Source of the DNA: Roseiarcus sp963775575
Lineage (GTDB): Bacteria > Pseudomonadota > Alphaproteobacteria > Rhizobiales > Beijerinckiaceae
Assembly: GCA_963775575.1 (NCBI GenBank)
Contig: CAVZJG010000003.1
Location: 62,001 to 126,000, forward strand
Direction of reading: 5' to 3'
Length of the DNA stretch: 64,000 bases
In this document: one piece after another, positions 1 to 8,402 of the stretch
Layout: every line of letters begins with the position of its first letter
How positions within the stretch are numbered: the first letter of the stretch is position 1
Program-made: the position numbers and the translations under genes
The notes under the pieces: generated by a model
Databases searched by the model: none
What the model saw: only the letters and a program-made list of their open reading frames with translations
What the model was told of the DNA's origin: nothing

Positions 1-121
1 CGCGCGTCGAGATCGTCGTCATGCGCTCGACGCCGGCGGCTTCGGCGCGCGCCACGACGGCCTCGATCTCGTCGGCGAAATCGGGAAAGTCGAGGTGGCA
101 ATGGCTGTCGTTGAGACGCAT
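1..121 (-). CDS. tatD: TatD family metal-dependent hydrolase, N-terminal fragment
   Basis: Only the first 40 codons lie in the window; the rest runs off the left edge. The reverse strand from 121 reads MRLNDSHCHLDFPDF, and the HxH pair (HCH) of DSHCHLD is the first metal-binding motif of TatD-type deoxyribonucleases of the amidohydrolase superfamily. The family removes nucleotides from DNA ends and is linked to DNA repair. Placement just downstream of metG on the same strand matches the alphaproteobacterial order holB-metG-tatD, which supports the call although the fragment is short. Confidence 0.85.
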   Translation of the reverse strand, partial: MRLNDSHCHLDFPDFADEIEAVVARAEAAGVERMTTISTR

Positions 122-141
122 CAGCGAGCGCTCCCGCGCCC

Positions 142-489
142 CCTCTCCCGCGTGCGGGAGAGGCTCGGTGTTAGGGCGAGGCTCGTGCGGGCTCTTGACG
201 CAAGGCCCTCATCCGTCGGCGCGCGCGAGCGCCCCTTCCCCCCTTGCGGGGGAAGGCGTCGTCCCGAAGGGACGACGGATGAGGGGTTCTCCCTGCGGAG
301 CGCTGGCGGCGCCGTGAAACGCATATCCAGCGCGATAATACGCGTGTGCGGGACGGTCGGCGGAGCGGGCGGTGATGGAACGGAGCCGCCGCGCTCCGCG
401 CGACCCCCCTCATCCGTCACGCTTCGCGTGACACCTTCCCCCGCAAGGGGGGAAGGGGCGCACACGCTTCGTCGCACGACGCCCCTCAT
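142..489. repeat. REP-like palindromic repeats between metG and tatD
   Basis: This 364-base gap holds no gene but is full of hairpins. A perfect palindrome of the type CCTCTCCCG/CGGGAGAGG lies at 142-163. Two roughly 80-bp elements follow, at 206-285 and 405-489. Each contains CCCTCATCCGTC near an end, a central CCTTCCCCC/GGGGGAAGG stem, and a second small stem (GTCGTCCC/GGGACGAC in the first, GTCACGC/GCGTGAC in the second). The second element touches the metG stop codon. Elements of this look are scattered in intergenic spaces of many Hyphomicrobiales; they may act as terminators or as REP-type mobile units. No transposase is present. Confidence 0.7.
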
Positions 490-2087
490 TTGGCAGCCGT
501 CGCAGGCTCGACGTAGCGCGGGAAGATGGTTTCCGGCTTGGGCAGCCGCCTTCCCGCGAGTAGGCGTCTTGGTGCGTCTTTCCCGGGCTCGAAACTGCCG
601 ATTTCTTCGCCATCCTTCTTGTCGAGTGATGCGAACGTGCGCTCTTGGGGAGCCACCGCGAGTTGGTCAAGCAGTTTACTCATTGCCGCCGGCATCGCCG
701 GTTGCAACAGAGTGCCCACAACTCGCAGCGCTTCGACCGTCACGTAAAGCACAGTTCGCATATGGTTCTCATCGCTCTTAGCGAGCTTCCAGGGCTCATT
801 GGTGGCAAAATACCGGTTGGTCCGAGCGACGACGTCGAACACTGCCGCTAGATATTGATGGATCGCATAGCTCGCCATGTGATAGCGCGCCGTGCCGACG
901 AGTGAATCGATCTGCACGAACAGGTCGCGAGAGTCCTGGGTAATGACAAAATTGCCCTCCGGCACGACGCCGCCGCAGTTCTTGGCGATCATCGACAGCG
1001 AGCGTTGCGCGAGATTGCCGAGATCGTTGGCGAGATCGGCGTTGATGCGCTGCACGATCGCCTCGTGCGAATAATTGCCGTCCTGGCCGAACGGCACTTC
1101 GCGCAGGAAGAAGTAGCGCAACGGGTCGAGGCCATAGTCGGCGATCAGCGTCGCGGGACTGACGACGTTGCCGGTCGACTTCGACATCTTCTCGCCGCGG
1201 TTGAACAGGAAGCCGTGGACGACGATCTGGCGCGGCAAGCGCTGGCCGGCCGACATCAGGAACGCCGGCCAATAGATCGCGTGGAAGCGGGTGATGTCCT
1301 TGCCGATCACGTGCGCGTCGGCGGGCCAGAATTTCCATCGCCTACCGTCGTCGGGAAAGCCGGCGGCGGTGACGTAGTTGGTCAGCGCGTCGAGCCACAC
1401 GTACACGACGTGGCGGGGATCGTCGGGAACCGACACGCCCCAGTCGAAGGCAGTGCGGCTGATCGACACGTCGGCGAGCCCACGCCTGACGAAGGCGACG
1501 ATCTCGTTGCGATAGGTCTCCGGCGTGATAAATTCGGGATTGGCCTCGTAATGCGCGAGCAGCCTGTCGGCGTAGGCCGACAGCTGGAAGAAATAGCTCT
1601 CCTCCTCGACCCATTGCGCCGGCGCGCCGCTCGGCGCGAGCTTGGCGCCGTTCGGCCCGTCGGTCAGTTCGCCCTCGTCGAAATAGGCTTCGTCGCGCAC
1701 CGAATACCAGCCGGCGTATTTCGATAGATAGATGTCGCCGTTGGCCTTCATCCGTTCCCACATCGCCTGAACGGCGCGCTTGTGCCGTGGCTGCGTGGTG
1801 CGCACGATGTCGTCGGCGCGCGCGTCGAGCGCTTCGCCCATCGCCTCGAATTGCGCCGCGACGCCGTCGACGAACGCCTGCGGCGTCACGCCCTCGCGCG
1901 CCGCGGTCTGCTGAACTTTGAGGCCGTATTCGTCCATGCCGGTGACGAACAGCGTCTCGCGCCCGTCCAGGCGCATGAAGCGCCGGATGGCGTCGGCGGC
2001 GATGCGCTCGTAGGCGTGGCCGATATGCGGCGCGCCGTTGGCGTAGGGAATGGCGGTGGTGATGTAAAAACGTCGGTTCGCGCTCAT
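486..2087 (-). CDS. metG: Methionyl-tRNA synthetase
   Basis: Charges tRNA-Met with methionine in the cytoplasm. The 533-residue protein has the class I signature HIGH at residues 21-24 (PHIGHAYE) and KMSKS at 300-304 (EKMSKSTGN), and the usual N-terminal ITTAIPYANG. It belongs to the shorter MetG form common in alphaproteobacteria, without the C-terminal tRNA-binding (Arc1p-like) domain. The ATG at 2087 follows a purine-rich AGGA. It lies 63 bases downstream of holB on the same strand, in the usual tmk-holB-metG order. The C-terminal third (about 500-1000) is somewhat poorer in GC than the neighbouring genes. Confidence 0.97.
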   Translation of the reverse strand: MSANRRFYITTAIPYANGAPHIGHAYERIAADAIRRFMRLDGRETLFVTGMDEYGLKVQQTAAREGVTPQAFVDGVAAQFEAMGEALDARADDIVRTTQPRHKRAVQAMWERMKANGDIYLSKYAGWYSVRDEAYFDEGELTDGPNGAKLAPSGAPAQWVEEESYFFQLSAYADRLLAHYEANPEFITPETYRNEIVAFVRRGLADVSISRTAFDWGVSVPDDPRHVVYVWLDALTNYVTAAGFPDDGRRWKFWPADAHVIGKDITRFHAIYWPAFLMSAGQRLPRQIVVHGFLFNRGEKMSKSTGNVVSPATLIADYGLDPLRYFFLREVPFGQDGNYSHEAIVQRINADLANDLGNLAQRSLSMIAKNCGGVVPEGNFVITQDSRDLFVQIDSLVGTARYHMASYAIHQYLAAVFDVVARTNRYFATNEPWKLAKSDENHMRTVLYVTVEALRVVGTLLQPAMPAAMSKLLDQLAVAPQERTFASLDKKDGEEIGSFEPGKDAPRRLLAGRRLPKPETIFPRYVEPATAAK

Positions 2088-2150
2088 GCCCGCCGTCCTA
2101 AAGGATTTTTCTCGGGTTGAAAATGCGTGCGGCGCGCGTTTCGCTCGCGC

Positions 2151-3218
2151 TTAGAGAAATCGCGCGCGGGCCGAGATTTCCTCGAACACGGCGAGCACGT
2201 GCAGCTTGCGGTCGAGGTTCAGCGCCTCGGTCTCTCGCGTCGCGGCGCGCAGCCGGTCCCACAGCTCCGCCACGGCTTCGCGCGCCGCGGGCGAGGCGTC
2301 GCCCCTCGCCCGCGCGGCGAGCCAGTCATAGAGCGCGATGGTCAGCGTTTCGAACGCCTCGCCGGCCGCGCGCCCGCTCACCGCCTCCGCGAGCCGGTGG
2401 ACCGTGCGCGGATCGGTCCTCGGCAATTGCGCAATCGCGGCGTCGATCAAGGCGCCGACGCCGTCGTCTTCGGAATCGAGACGGCGCAAGGCTTCGCGCA
2501 CCGAGCCGTCGGCGCGCGCGGCGGCGGCCTCGCGCGCCGTGCGGTCCGCGGTGTCCCACGGCGCGCCGAGGCCGCCGACGACCTCGCCGATCTCCGCGGG
2601 CGTGAGCCGCTCCAGCTGCAGGCGCCGGCAGCGCGAGCGGATGGTCGCCGGCGCTTGGCCCGGTCGATGCGCGACGATCAGGATCAGTGAACGCGGCGGC
2701 GGCTCCTCGACGATCTTCAGCAGGCTGTTGGCGCCGCTGCGGTTGAGGTCCTCGGCGCTGTCGACGATGGCGACGCGCCAGCCGCCGAACGCCGCCGACA
2801 AATGGAACATATCGAGGCCGTCGCGGAGGTCTTCAACGCGAATTTCCGAGAAGAAGGCCTTCGCCTTGGGATTCCACTCGCGGCGCAGCAGCGCGAAGTC
2901 GGGGTGCGCCAGCGCCGCGAGCTGGCGCGCCGCGGGATGATCGGGGGCGACCGCGAGGCTCGTCGCCGCGCGCGCCGCGGGCGCGTCCGGATCGGGGTTC
3001 GCGAGCACGAAACGGGCGAAGCGCCAGGCGAGCGTCGCCTTGCCGACGCCTTCGCGCCCGCCGATCAGCCAAGCGTGAGCGAGCCGTCCCTCGCGATAGG
3101 TGGCGAGCATTTCGGTCTCGGCGGCAGCGTGGCCGATCAGTCGCGTCGCCAGGCGCGGATGCGGCGCGCCCGGGAAGGCGTCGCTTTCCGGCGGCGCGTC
3201 CGGCGGAGCTTTGCTCAT
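2151..3218 (-). CDS. holB: DNA polymerase III delta-prime subunit
   Basis: Clamp-loader subunit that helps load the beta sliding clamp. The protein is 355 residues when started at the ATG at 3218 (MSKAPPDA). The frame is open further upstream, but that part overlaps tmk and is not family-like. A Walker A motif GGREGVGKA sits at residues 53-61, followed by DSAEDLNRSGANSLLK and the SRC sequence (IRSRCRRL) typical of AAA+ clamp-loader subunits. Its start overlaps the tmk stop by four bases (ATGA), so translation is probably coupled. Linkage of tmk and holB is widespread in bacteria. Confidence 0.95.
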   Translation of the reverse strand: MSKAPPDAPPESDAFPGAPHPRLATRLIGHAAAETEMLATYREGRLAHAWLIGGREGVGKATLAWRFARFVLANPDPDAPAARAATSLAVAPDHPAARQLAALAHPDFALLRREWNPKAKAFFSEIRVEDLRDGLDMFHLSAAFGGWRVAIVDSAEDLNRSGANSLLKIVEEPPPRSLILIVAHRPGQAPATIRSRCRRLQLERLTPAEIGEVVGGLGAPWDTADRTAREAAAARADGSVREALRRLDSEDDGVGALIDAAIAQLPRTDPRTVHRLAEAVSGRAAGEAFETLTIALYDWLAARARGDASPAAREAVAELWDRLRAATRETEALNLDRKLHVLAVFEEISARARFL

Positions 3219-3892
3219 GGCGCCTTCGCCCGCTCGTCGAGCGCGCCGGCCAGACGCTCGCGCACGACCGTCCAGATCGCCTCGGCGACTTCGTCTTCCC
3301 CGGCGCCGGCGTCGATCACCGCGCAGCGCTCGGGCTCGGCGCGGGCGATCGACAGGAACGCGAGACGCAGCGCGTCGTGAAAGGCCGGGCCTTCGCGCTC
3401 GAATCGGTCCGCTGCTTCGCCGTGGCCGCGCCGGGCCGCGGCGCGGGCGAGGCCCTCGGCGGCCAGCAGGTCGAGGATCAGAGTCAGGTCGGGCCGGCAA
3501 GCGCCGATCGCGACGCGCTCGAGGACGGCGAGCAAGTCCGGGTCGACTTGGCCGGCGACCCCCTGATAGGCGCGCGTTGAATCGGCGAAACGGTCGCACA
3601 CCACCCAATCGCCGCGCCGCAACGCCGGCGCGATCGTGTTGTCGACGTGGTCGATGCGCGCGGCGCTGAACAGCAACGCCTCGCCCACGGCGCCGAAGCG
3701 CGCGGCGGCGCCCGAGAGAATGACTTCGCGCAAGGCTTCGGCGCCGGGAGAGCCGCCCGGCTCGCGGGTGAGAACGACGTCGAGCCCGAGTTCTCTCAGA
3801 CGCCCGGCGAGCCGGCGCGCCTGCACCGACTTTCCCGCTCCCTCCCCGCCTTCGAGCGTGACGAACCGGCCTCGCGCCGGCGAGCCGGCCAT
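3215..3892 (-). CDS. tmk: Thymidylate kinase
   Basis: Phosphorylates dTMP to dTDP for DNA synthesis. The P-loop GGEGAGKS is at residues 15-22, followed by the family sequence TREPGGSPGAE and the DRFADSTRAYQG block that binds dTMP. The 225-residue length is normal. A TTG three bases upstream could also start the frame, but the ATG at 3892 is preferred; its A is also the last base of the upstream TGA (TGATG), so this gene is translationally linked to the carboxypeptidase-family gene before it and to holB after it. Confidence 0.96.
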   Translation of the reverse strand: MAGSPARGRFVTLEGGEGAGKSVQARRLAGRLRELGLDVVLTREPGGSPGAEALREVILSGAAARFGAVGEALLFSAARIDHVDNTIAPALRRGDWVVCDRFADSTRAYQGVAGQVDPDLLAVLERVAIGACRPDLTLILDLLAAEGLARAAARRGHGEAADRFEREGPAFHDALRLAFLSIARAEPERCAVIDAGAGEDEVAEAIWTVVRERLAGALDERAKAP

Positions 3893-5127
3893 CAAATGAT
3901 CGCCAACGCTTTGCGGACCACGCCGACCGCGAATTCGATCGCCGCGTCCAAGGCCCGCTTACTCAAGCCGCCCAAGGGAACGGCGGCCTTGGTTTTGAGC
4001 GGCGCGTCGAGCGCCAAACTCTGTCCGCGCCAGACCTTGAGCCGCGCGACCTCGACGCCCGCGGCGACCGGCGCCGGCAGCGGGCCGAGATAGACGATCT
4101 TCGCGGTCAGCTTGTCTTGCGAGCCGCGCGGCAGAAAAATCTTCAGTAGCCTATCGCTGGCCAAGGGGACTTCGCTCTGTTCGCCGCCGTAGACCGTCGC
4201 CGTCCCGACCGTCTCGCCGGGTTGGAACAGCACGCGCGGGTCGAACGAACGAAAACCCCAGTTGAACAGCTTGCGCGATTCCTCGGCGCGGTCGGCCGCC
4301 GTCTTGAGTCCGTTGACGACGAGGATCAAGCGCTGGCCCTCCTGTTCGGCCGAACCGACCAGGCCGTAGCCGCTCTCGGGGGCGTCCCCGGTCATCAGGC
4401 CGTCGGCGCCGACGTCCATGTTGAGCAGCGGGTTGCGGTTGAGCTGGCGGATCTTGTTCCAGGTGAACTCCTTCTCAGCGAAATAATGATAATAGTCGGG
4501 GTAATCGCGAATGAGATGGGCGGCCAGCAGCGCCATGTCGCGCGCGCTCACGTGCTGCTTGGGGTCGCTTTTCCCTCTCGGGTCGGCGAACGCGGAACGC
4601 GTCATGCCGAGTTCGGCGGCGCGCTTGTTCATTAGCGCGGCGAAATTGTCCTCCGTTCCGCCAATGCCCTCCGCGAGGGTCATCGCCGCGTCGTTGCCGG
4701 ACTGAACGATGAGGCCGTGCAAGAGATCGTCGATGCGCACTTCGCTGTGGATGTCGAGAAACGTCGCCGACCCATGCGAATGCGCGCCGCCGTTGCGCCA
4801 GGCGTTTTCCGAAACCACGAACGCGTCGTCGAGATGCAGGCGCCCCTCCTTGAGTTCGTGGAAGACGATCTCCGCGGTCAAGAGCTTGACGGTCGCGCCC
4901 GGCGTCATCGCTTCGTCGGCGCTCTTTTCCAGCAACACCCCGCCGCTCTCGTAGTCGACGAGCAGCGCGAAGGGCGCGCTGGTCTGAAAGCCCTGCGCGC
5001 GCGCAGCCGAAATCGGCGGGACGAACGCCAGCAGCGTCGCTGACAACGCCAGAGCAAAGCGGTGAGCAAGCAAGGCCGATCCTCGTCGGCGCGGCGAAAG
5101 GAACGCGGCGCGCCGACGTTCTTGCAT
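3892..5127 (-). CDS. D-alanyl-D-alanine carboxypeptidase family protein lacking catalytic residues
   Basis: Overall a member of the DacA/DacC (PBP5-like, peptidase S11) family: 411 residues with a signal peptide ending near residue 45 (LLAFVPPISAARA), a transpeptidase-like domain at about 50-285 and a C-terminal PBP5-like beta domain. In active enzymes the nucleophile lies in SxxK (usually PASxTKLMT). Here the segment reads PGATVKLLT, so alanine 78 (codon GCG) replaces the serine while lysine 81 remains. SxN is present (SGN 143-145). The KTG motif reads MTG (245-247), so its lysine is also lost. Everything around these sites is well conserved (RNPLL, GADGL, GYGLVGSA). The reading frame is intact and the gene is tightly coupled to tmk. 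Inference: a non-catalytic, perhaps peptidoglycan-binding or regulatory, paralogue. Confidence 0.9.
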   Translation of the reverse strand: MQERRRAAFLSPRRRGSALLAHRFALALSATLLAFVPPISAARAQGFQTSAPFALLVDYESGGVLLEKSADEAMTPGATVKLLTAEIVFHELKEGRLHLDDAFVVSENAWRNGGAHSHGSATFLDIHSEVRIDDLLHGLIVQSGNDAAMTLAEGIGGTEDNFAALMNKRAAELGMTRSAFADPRGKSDPKQHVSARDMALLAAHLIRDYPDYYHYFAEKEFTWNKIRQLNRNPLLNMDVGADGLMTGDAPESGYGLVGSAEQEGQRLILVVNGLKTAADRAEESRKLFNWGFRSFDPRVLFQPGETVGTATVYGGEQSEVPLASDRLLKIFLPRGSQDKLTAKIVYLGPLPAPVAAGVEVARLKVWRGQSLALDAPLKTKAAVPLGGLSKRALDAAIEFAVGVVRKALAII

Positions 5128-5173
5128 CGCCTTTACGGAGAAATCAACGATCGTAGAGGGTCGCTTGAGGGCG

Positions 5174-6151
5174 CTACCGTTCCTCGGCGGGAGAAGAGGC
5201 GGCTCGCGGGGCTTCGCCCGGCTCGATCAGCCCCGAAAACGGGTCGGGCCACAGCAGGCGTATCGCTGCGCTCTCGTTCGGCGCGAAATAGAGGGCCCGC
5301 TCGCCGGCCAAGGCGGCCTGCTGGAGCGGCCGTCGCGGCGGCGGCGGCGCCGCGGCGACCGGGCCGATCGCGCGGGCGGCGGCCCCGAGATCGAACGGGC
5401 GCGGCGGCGGCGGCGGCGCCTTCAACAATTTGGGATTTGGCGCGATCGTGGCGGTCGTCGGGTCGGCGGCCGGCTCGGACCCCGCGGCCGGCGCGCGCGA
5501 AGCGACCATCGTCGGCTCGCGGCCGGTGCGCAGCGTCGCCAGCAACGTCGAATCGTCGGAGCCTTCGAGCGGGGCGCGGCCGACATATTCGACCTTCACC
5601 CTCGCGGTGCCCAAGCTCTTGAAATCGAGCAGGTCGGCCACGCGCGAGGACACGTCCATGACCCGCCCGCCGTGAAAGGGGCCGCGATCGTTGACGCGCA
5701 CGACGATCGAATAGCCGTTGGCGAGATTGGTCACCCTGGCGTAGCTGGGCAGTGGCATGGTCGGATGCGCCGCGCTGAGCGAGCGCATGTCGTAGACTTC
5801 GCCGTTGGCGGTGCGCCGGCCGTGGAACGCGTCGCCGTACCAGGAGGCCATGCCGACCGCGCTGTAGGCGGAATTCTCGCTCGGGCGATACGTGCGTCCG
5901 GCGATCGTGTAAGGGCGGCCGACGAGATATTGCCCGCCTCCGCGCGGCACCGGCTGGCCGTCGTCGACCATCCGCGGGCTCGCAGGGCCATATCTAGCGG
6001 TTGAAAAATATTCATTGCCGTTGTGGCGGGCGTAAGGCGACGGCGGCTGCGCGCAACCGGCCAGCGACGCCGCGACCAGCGCCAGCGCGCCCGCTCGGCG
6101 CCAGGGTCCGAAGCGCGGCTCGAGGCCAAACTCTCCGGCGGCCACAATCAT
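5174..6151 (-). CDS. rlpA: RlpA-like septal ring lytic transglycosylase (lipoprotein)
   Basis: RlpA proteins are outer-membrane lipoproteins that cleave glycan strands, often at division sites. The N-terminus carries a hydrophobic stretch and a lipobox LAGC (residues 30-33), so cysteine 33 should be lipidated. The double-psi beta-barrel domain spans roughly residues 95-195, with GMASWYGDAFHGRRTANGE and VRVNDRGPF, the most conserved family blocks. The C-terminal third is Pro/Ala-rich and low in complexity; no SPOR domain is recognised. It precedes the carboxypeptidase-family gene on the same strand with a 46-base gap, an arrangement common in Hyphomicrobiales. Confidence 0.92.
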   Translation of the reverse strand: MIVAAGEFGLEPRFGPWRRAGALALVAASLAGCAQPPSPYARHNGNEYFSTARYGPASPRMVDDGQPVPRGGGQYLVGRPYTIAGRTYRPSENSAYSAVGMASWYGDAFHGRRTANGEVYDMRSLSAAHPTMPLPSYARVTNLANGYSIVVRVNDRGPFHGGRVMDVSSRVADLLDFKSLGTARVKVEYVGRAPLEGSDDSTLLATLRTGREPTMVASRAPAAGSEPAADPTTATIAPNPKLLKAPPPPPRPFDLGAAARAIGPVAAAPPPPRRPLQQAALAGERALYFAPNESAAIRLLWPDPFSGLIEPGEAPRAASSPAEER

Positions 6152-6267
6152 CGACCCAAACTCGCCACGGCTACGCCCGGAAGACGCGTCCGCCGCACGC
6201 CCGAAAGGCCGCTCGGGCGAAAGCGCGGTTCAGCAGAGATTCCACACGTCACTTTGGCCCGACTTCC

Positions 6268-6303
6268 TTTCCAAGAACCTAACGCTTTCCAAGAACCTAA
6301 CGC
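6268..6303. repeat. Perfect tandem 18-bp repeat upstream of rlpA
   Basis: The 18-base unit TTTCCAAGAACCTAACGC occurs twice head to tail (6268-6285 and 6286-6303) in the gap between rlpA and the glycosyltransferase remnant, about 120 bases before the rlpA start. It could be a simple slippage duplication or a repeated regulator site for rlpA; the sequence does not decide. Confidence 0.8.
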
Positions 6304-6328
6304 ATCCGCCGTCAATGCGCGAAATCAA

Positions 6329-6619
6329 TCAGCGCCAATGTTCGCTCAGCCAAGTCGTCGGGCGCACGCTCTTATAGGCTTTCTTGTACCAGGGCGCCGG
6401 CCATTTGCCCTCCGCCGCTTCATGCGGCTGTGGATGGCCGGTGAAAACGACGATGCGGGCGCCCGGGGGAATCTCTCCATTCCGCCAACGATTGGGGGGA
6501 AAATGCGGCGTCATCGCGGCGTTGAAGCCGCAGCGGCCGAACCGTGCGCCGAGGGCGGCCGCTTTCATGCCCGTCGCTCGCAATCCGCAAGGAGACTGCG
6601 CCTTGCCCTCGCGCCGCAA
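6329..6619 (-). pseudogene. C-terminal remnant of a glycosyltransferase-like protein
   Basis: The last 55 or so codons read FPPNRWRNGEIPPGARIVV, then FTGHPQPHEA, and end in RPTTWLSEHWR. This resembles, from memory, the C-terminal ends of a family of putative glycosyltransferases of about 300 residues found in polysaccharide clusters. The conserved N-terminal portion is absent: in the same frame a stop lies near 6644, right at the end of the upstream heptosyltransferase gene. There is no convincing start codon or ribosome site (TTG at 6619). I infer a deletion that joined the stub to the end of the neighbour. It could instead be a real short protein. Confidence 0.45.
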
Positions 6620-6643
6620 CCAAGGATCGCCCGCCCTATCCCG

Positions 6644-7591
6644 TCACCGGATGGCCAGCGCCGCCTTCGTTGCGCTGAACACCTCTTCCCACGGCAGGCG
6701 AGCGAGGTCTTCCGCCTCGATGATGTCGAAGAACGAATCGAGACCGGTCGTGATCGGCCGCGTGTGCGGGCCGAACAGCGCCAAGCCCTTGACGCCGAGA
6801 TAGGCGGCCATATGCATCGGCCCGGTGTCGTTGCCGACGACGAAACCCGCGCGCCGCAGCACGCCCGCCAGTTGAAAGATATCGAGCGGCTTGTCCCCCT
6901 CCAACAGCGTCGTCGCGGGCAGCGCGCGGCAAAGATCGATCTCGTCCGGGCCGGGCGCGGTGGCGACGTCGAAACCTTCGGACGAGAGCGCGACCGCGAG
7001 TTCGCGGTAAAATGGCCAGCGCTTGAGCAAGTGGCGCGACGAACTGCCGGGCACAAGGAATACGAAGCCGGGCTTCAGTCCGGCGCCCGCGAGCAACGCG
7101 TCCATATCCTCGGCGAGCCAATGAACGTCGGGATTGAGCGTGTGGACGGGGTCGATCCCTGCGTCGACGAGCTGGCGCGTCACGCGCTCGAGAACGGTGA
7201 GGGGTCCGGTTCGCTTCTGTAATTCCTGCAGAAACCGTTCGTCCTTGCGACTCCAGCGGGACTTGATCCACCTGCAATAGGACAGCGTGCGCCGGCTGTT
7301 CTGCAAATCGTAGATGAAGTCGAAATTCTCCCGTCGCAGCATCGCGATGACGCCGACGTACTTGTCAATTCGAAGGCGCGGCGCGCGCGGGTCGATGAGG
7401 ACGCGATCGATCCACGGGCAACGCTCGAAAATCTTGCGGAACGGATCAGTAGTGAGAATGGCGATCGACGCGACGGGGTGATGGACGCGGATATCCCGGA
7501 TGGCCCCCTCCGACCGCAACACGTCGCCCAGCGCGCCGTGCCGAATAATGAGAACTTTTTCCGATCCGGCTGCGGCCAATGTCTGCGTCAT
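6644..7591 (-). CDS. Glycosyltransferase family 9 (heptosyltransferase-like) protein
   Basis: Family 9 enzymes transfer heptose or related sugars from nucleotide donors to the lipopolysaccharide core at the inner face of the inner membrane. The 315-residue protein has the N-terminal block LIIRHGALGDVLRSEGAI, matching the GDxL motif of WaaC/WaaF, and the C-terminal donor-site block GNDTGPMHMAA. The length is right for the family. It starts at the ATG at 7591. Its neighbours are a glycosyltransferase remnant downstream and, beyond two tRNA genes, the uxs/GT4 genes, which fits a surface-polysaccharide role. The acceptor sugar cannot be told from sequence. Confidence 0.88.
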   Translation of the reverse strand: MTQTLAAAGSEKVLIIRHGALGDVLRSEGAIRDIRVHHPVASIAILTTDPFRKIFERCPWIDRVLIDPRAPRLRIDKYVGVIAMLRRENFDFIYDLQNSRRTLSYCRWIKSRWSRKDERFLQELQKRTGPLTVLERVTRQLVDAGIDPVHTLNPDVHWLAEDMDALLAGAGLKPGFVFLVPGSSSRHLLKRWPFYRELAVALSSEGFDVATAPGPDEIDLCRALPATTLLEGDKPLDIFQLAGVLRRAGFVVGNDTGPMHMAAYLGVKGLALFGPHTRPITTGLDSFFDIIEAEDLARLPWEEVFSATKAALAIR

Positions 7592-7885
7592 CGATTTCGG
7601 CTCGGAGAAGACGCTCCCCTATGCCCGACGCCGCTCCGCGCAGCAAGCCGCCGCGGTCTCGAAGCCGGGGGAATCGGGCGAACGAACCGATGTCGAATCC
7701 GATCCGACCCCCTATTCCTGATTTCGCCGCCGCCGAACGCGAGTCTTCGCGCGCGCCGGCGACCCTAACGACCCGTCGGCGGCGGCGCGAACAATTCGAC
7801 CCGCCTAGTCGCAGATCGGGAGGGCCTTCAACGACGTTCGGCCGATTGGCATGGCCTCGAAGCGAACCGAGGAAAAAGGTCGGGC

Positions 7886-7962
7886 TGGCGACTCCGGCAG
7901 GGCTCGAACCTGCGACCTGCCGCTTAGAAGGCGGCTGCTCTATCCCACTGAGCTACGGAGCC
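7886..7962 (-). tRNA. tRNA-Arg (anticodon TCT)
   Basis: The reverse strand begins GGCTCCGTAGCTCAGTGGGA and folds as a standard cloverleaf. The acceptor stem is GGCTCCG with CGGAGTC (one G-T pair), the anticodon stem GCCGC/GCGGC encloses loop CTTCTAA, the T arm contains GTTCGAGCC, and CCA is encoded at the 3' end (7886-7888). The anticodon TCT reads AGA/AGG arginine codons. Confidence 0.97.
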
Positions 7963-7984
7963 TGCGCCTCGTTCGGCTCGTCAT

Positions 7985-8287
7985 TCAATGCGACCACGGC
8001 ACAACCCGGCCGGGCCGAAAGTTGTCCGAATAGGATACGCTCTTGCGCTGCGAAAGCTTGGGCTCTTCGACGCGATAGGCGACGCCGTTGCGCGCGGCGT
8101 AGGCGATCGCCTCGTCCTTGCTGTCGAAGCGCAGCTTCACCTGCGCCCTCATGTCGGACGAACTCGTCCAACCCATCAACGGCTCGATGCGGCGCGGCAA
8201 TTCCGGTTCGTACTCGAGGACCCACTTGTCCTTGGACTGGCCGGCTTGCGTCGCGCTGCGGGCGGGAAGATAGATGCGTGCGGTCAT
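7985..8287 (-). CDS. NADH dehydrogenase (complex I) accessory subunit, NDUFS4/ETC-complex-I type
   Basis: A 100-residue protein matching the conserved ETC complex I subunit region (the 18-kDa NDUFS4/AQDQ type subunit of alphaproteobacteria and mitochondria). It starts MTARIYLPARSATQAG and contains the typical KWVLEYEP, the MGWTSSSDM block and the end NFRPGRVVPWSH. In mitochondria this subunit stabilises the electron-input module. It lies alone between two tRNA genes, away from the nuo operon, as is usual in this group. Confidence 0.93.
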   Translation of the reverse strand: MTARIYLPARSATQAGQSKDKWVLEYEPELPRRIEPLMGWTSSSDMRAQVKLRFDSKDEAIAYAARNGVAYRVEEPKLSQRKSVSYSDNFRPGRVVPWSH

Positions 8288-8325
8288 CTGGCGTTGGCGT
8301 GTCCTTTGAGGAGCCCGACAGGGAC

Positions 8326-8402
8326 TGGTCGGGGCAGCAGGATTCGAACCTGCGACCTGAAGTACCCAAAACTTCCGCGCTACCGGGCTGCGCTATACCC
8401 CG
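8326..8402 (-). tRNA. tRNA-Pro (anticodon TGG)
   Basis: The reverse strand begins CGGGGTATAGCGCAGCCCGG and has the anticodon arm GAAGT-TTTGGGT-ACTTC, the T arm GGTTCGAATCC and an encoded CCA end (8326-8328). The anticodon TGG reads CCN proline codons. It matches the canonical bacterial tRNA-Pro sequence closely. Confidence 0.97.

Noticed and set aside
2151..3608. Longer holB starting inside tmk
   Set aside because: The first 130 residues are low-complexity Arg/Ala/Pro in another frame of tmk; the ATG at 3218 with ATGA coupling fits the family.
7592..7885. Open frames between the GT9 gene and tRNA-Arg
   Set aside because: Short, overlapping, no ribosome site; one also runs through both tRNA genes.
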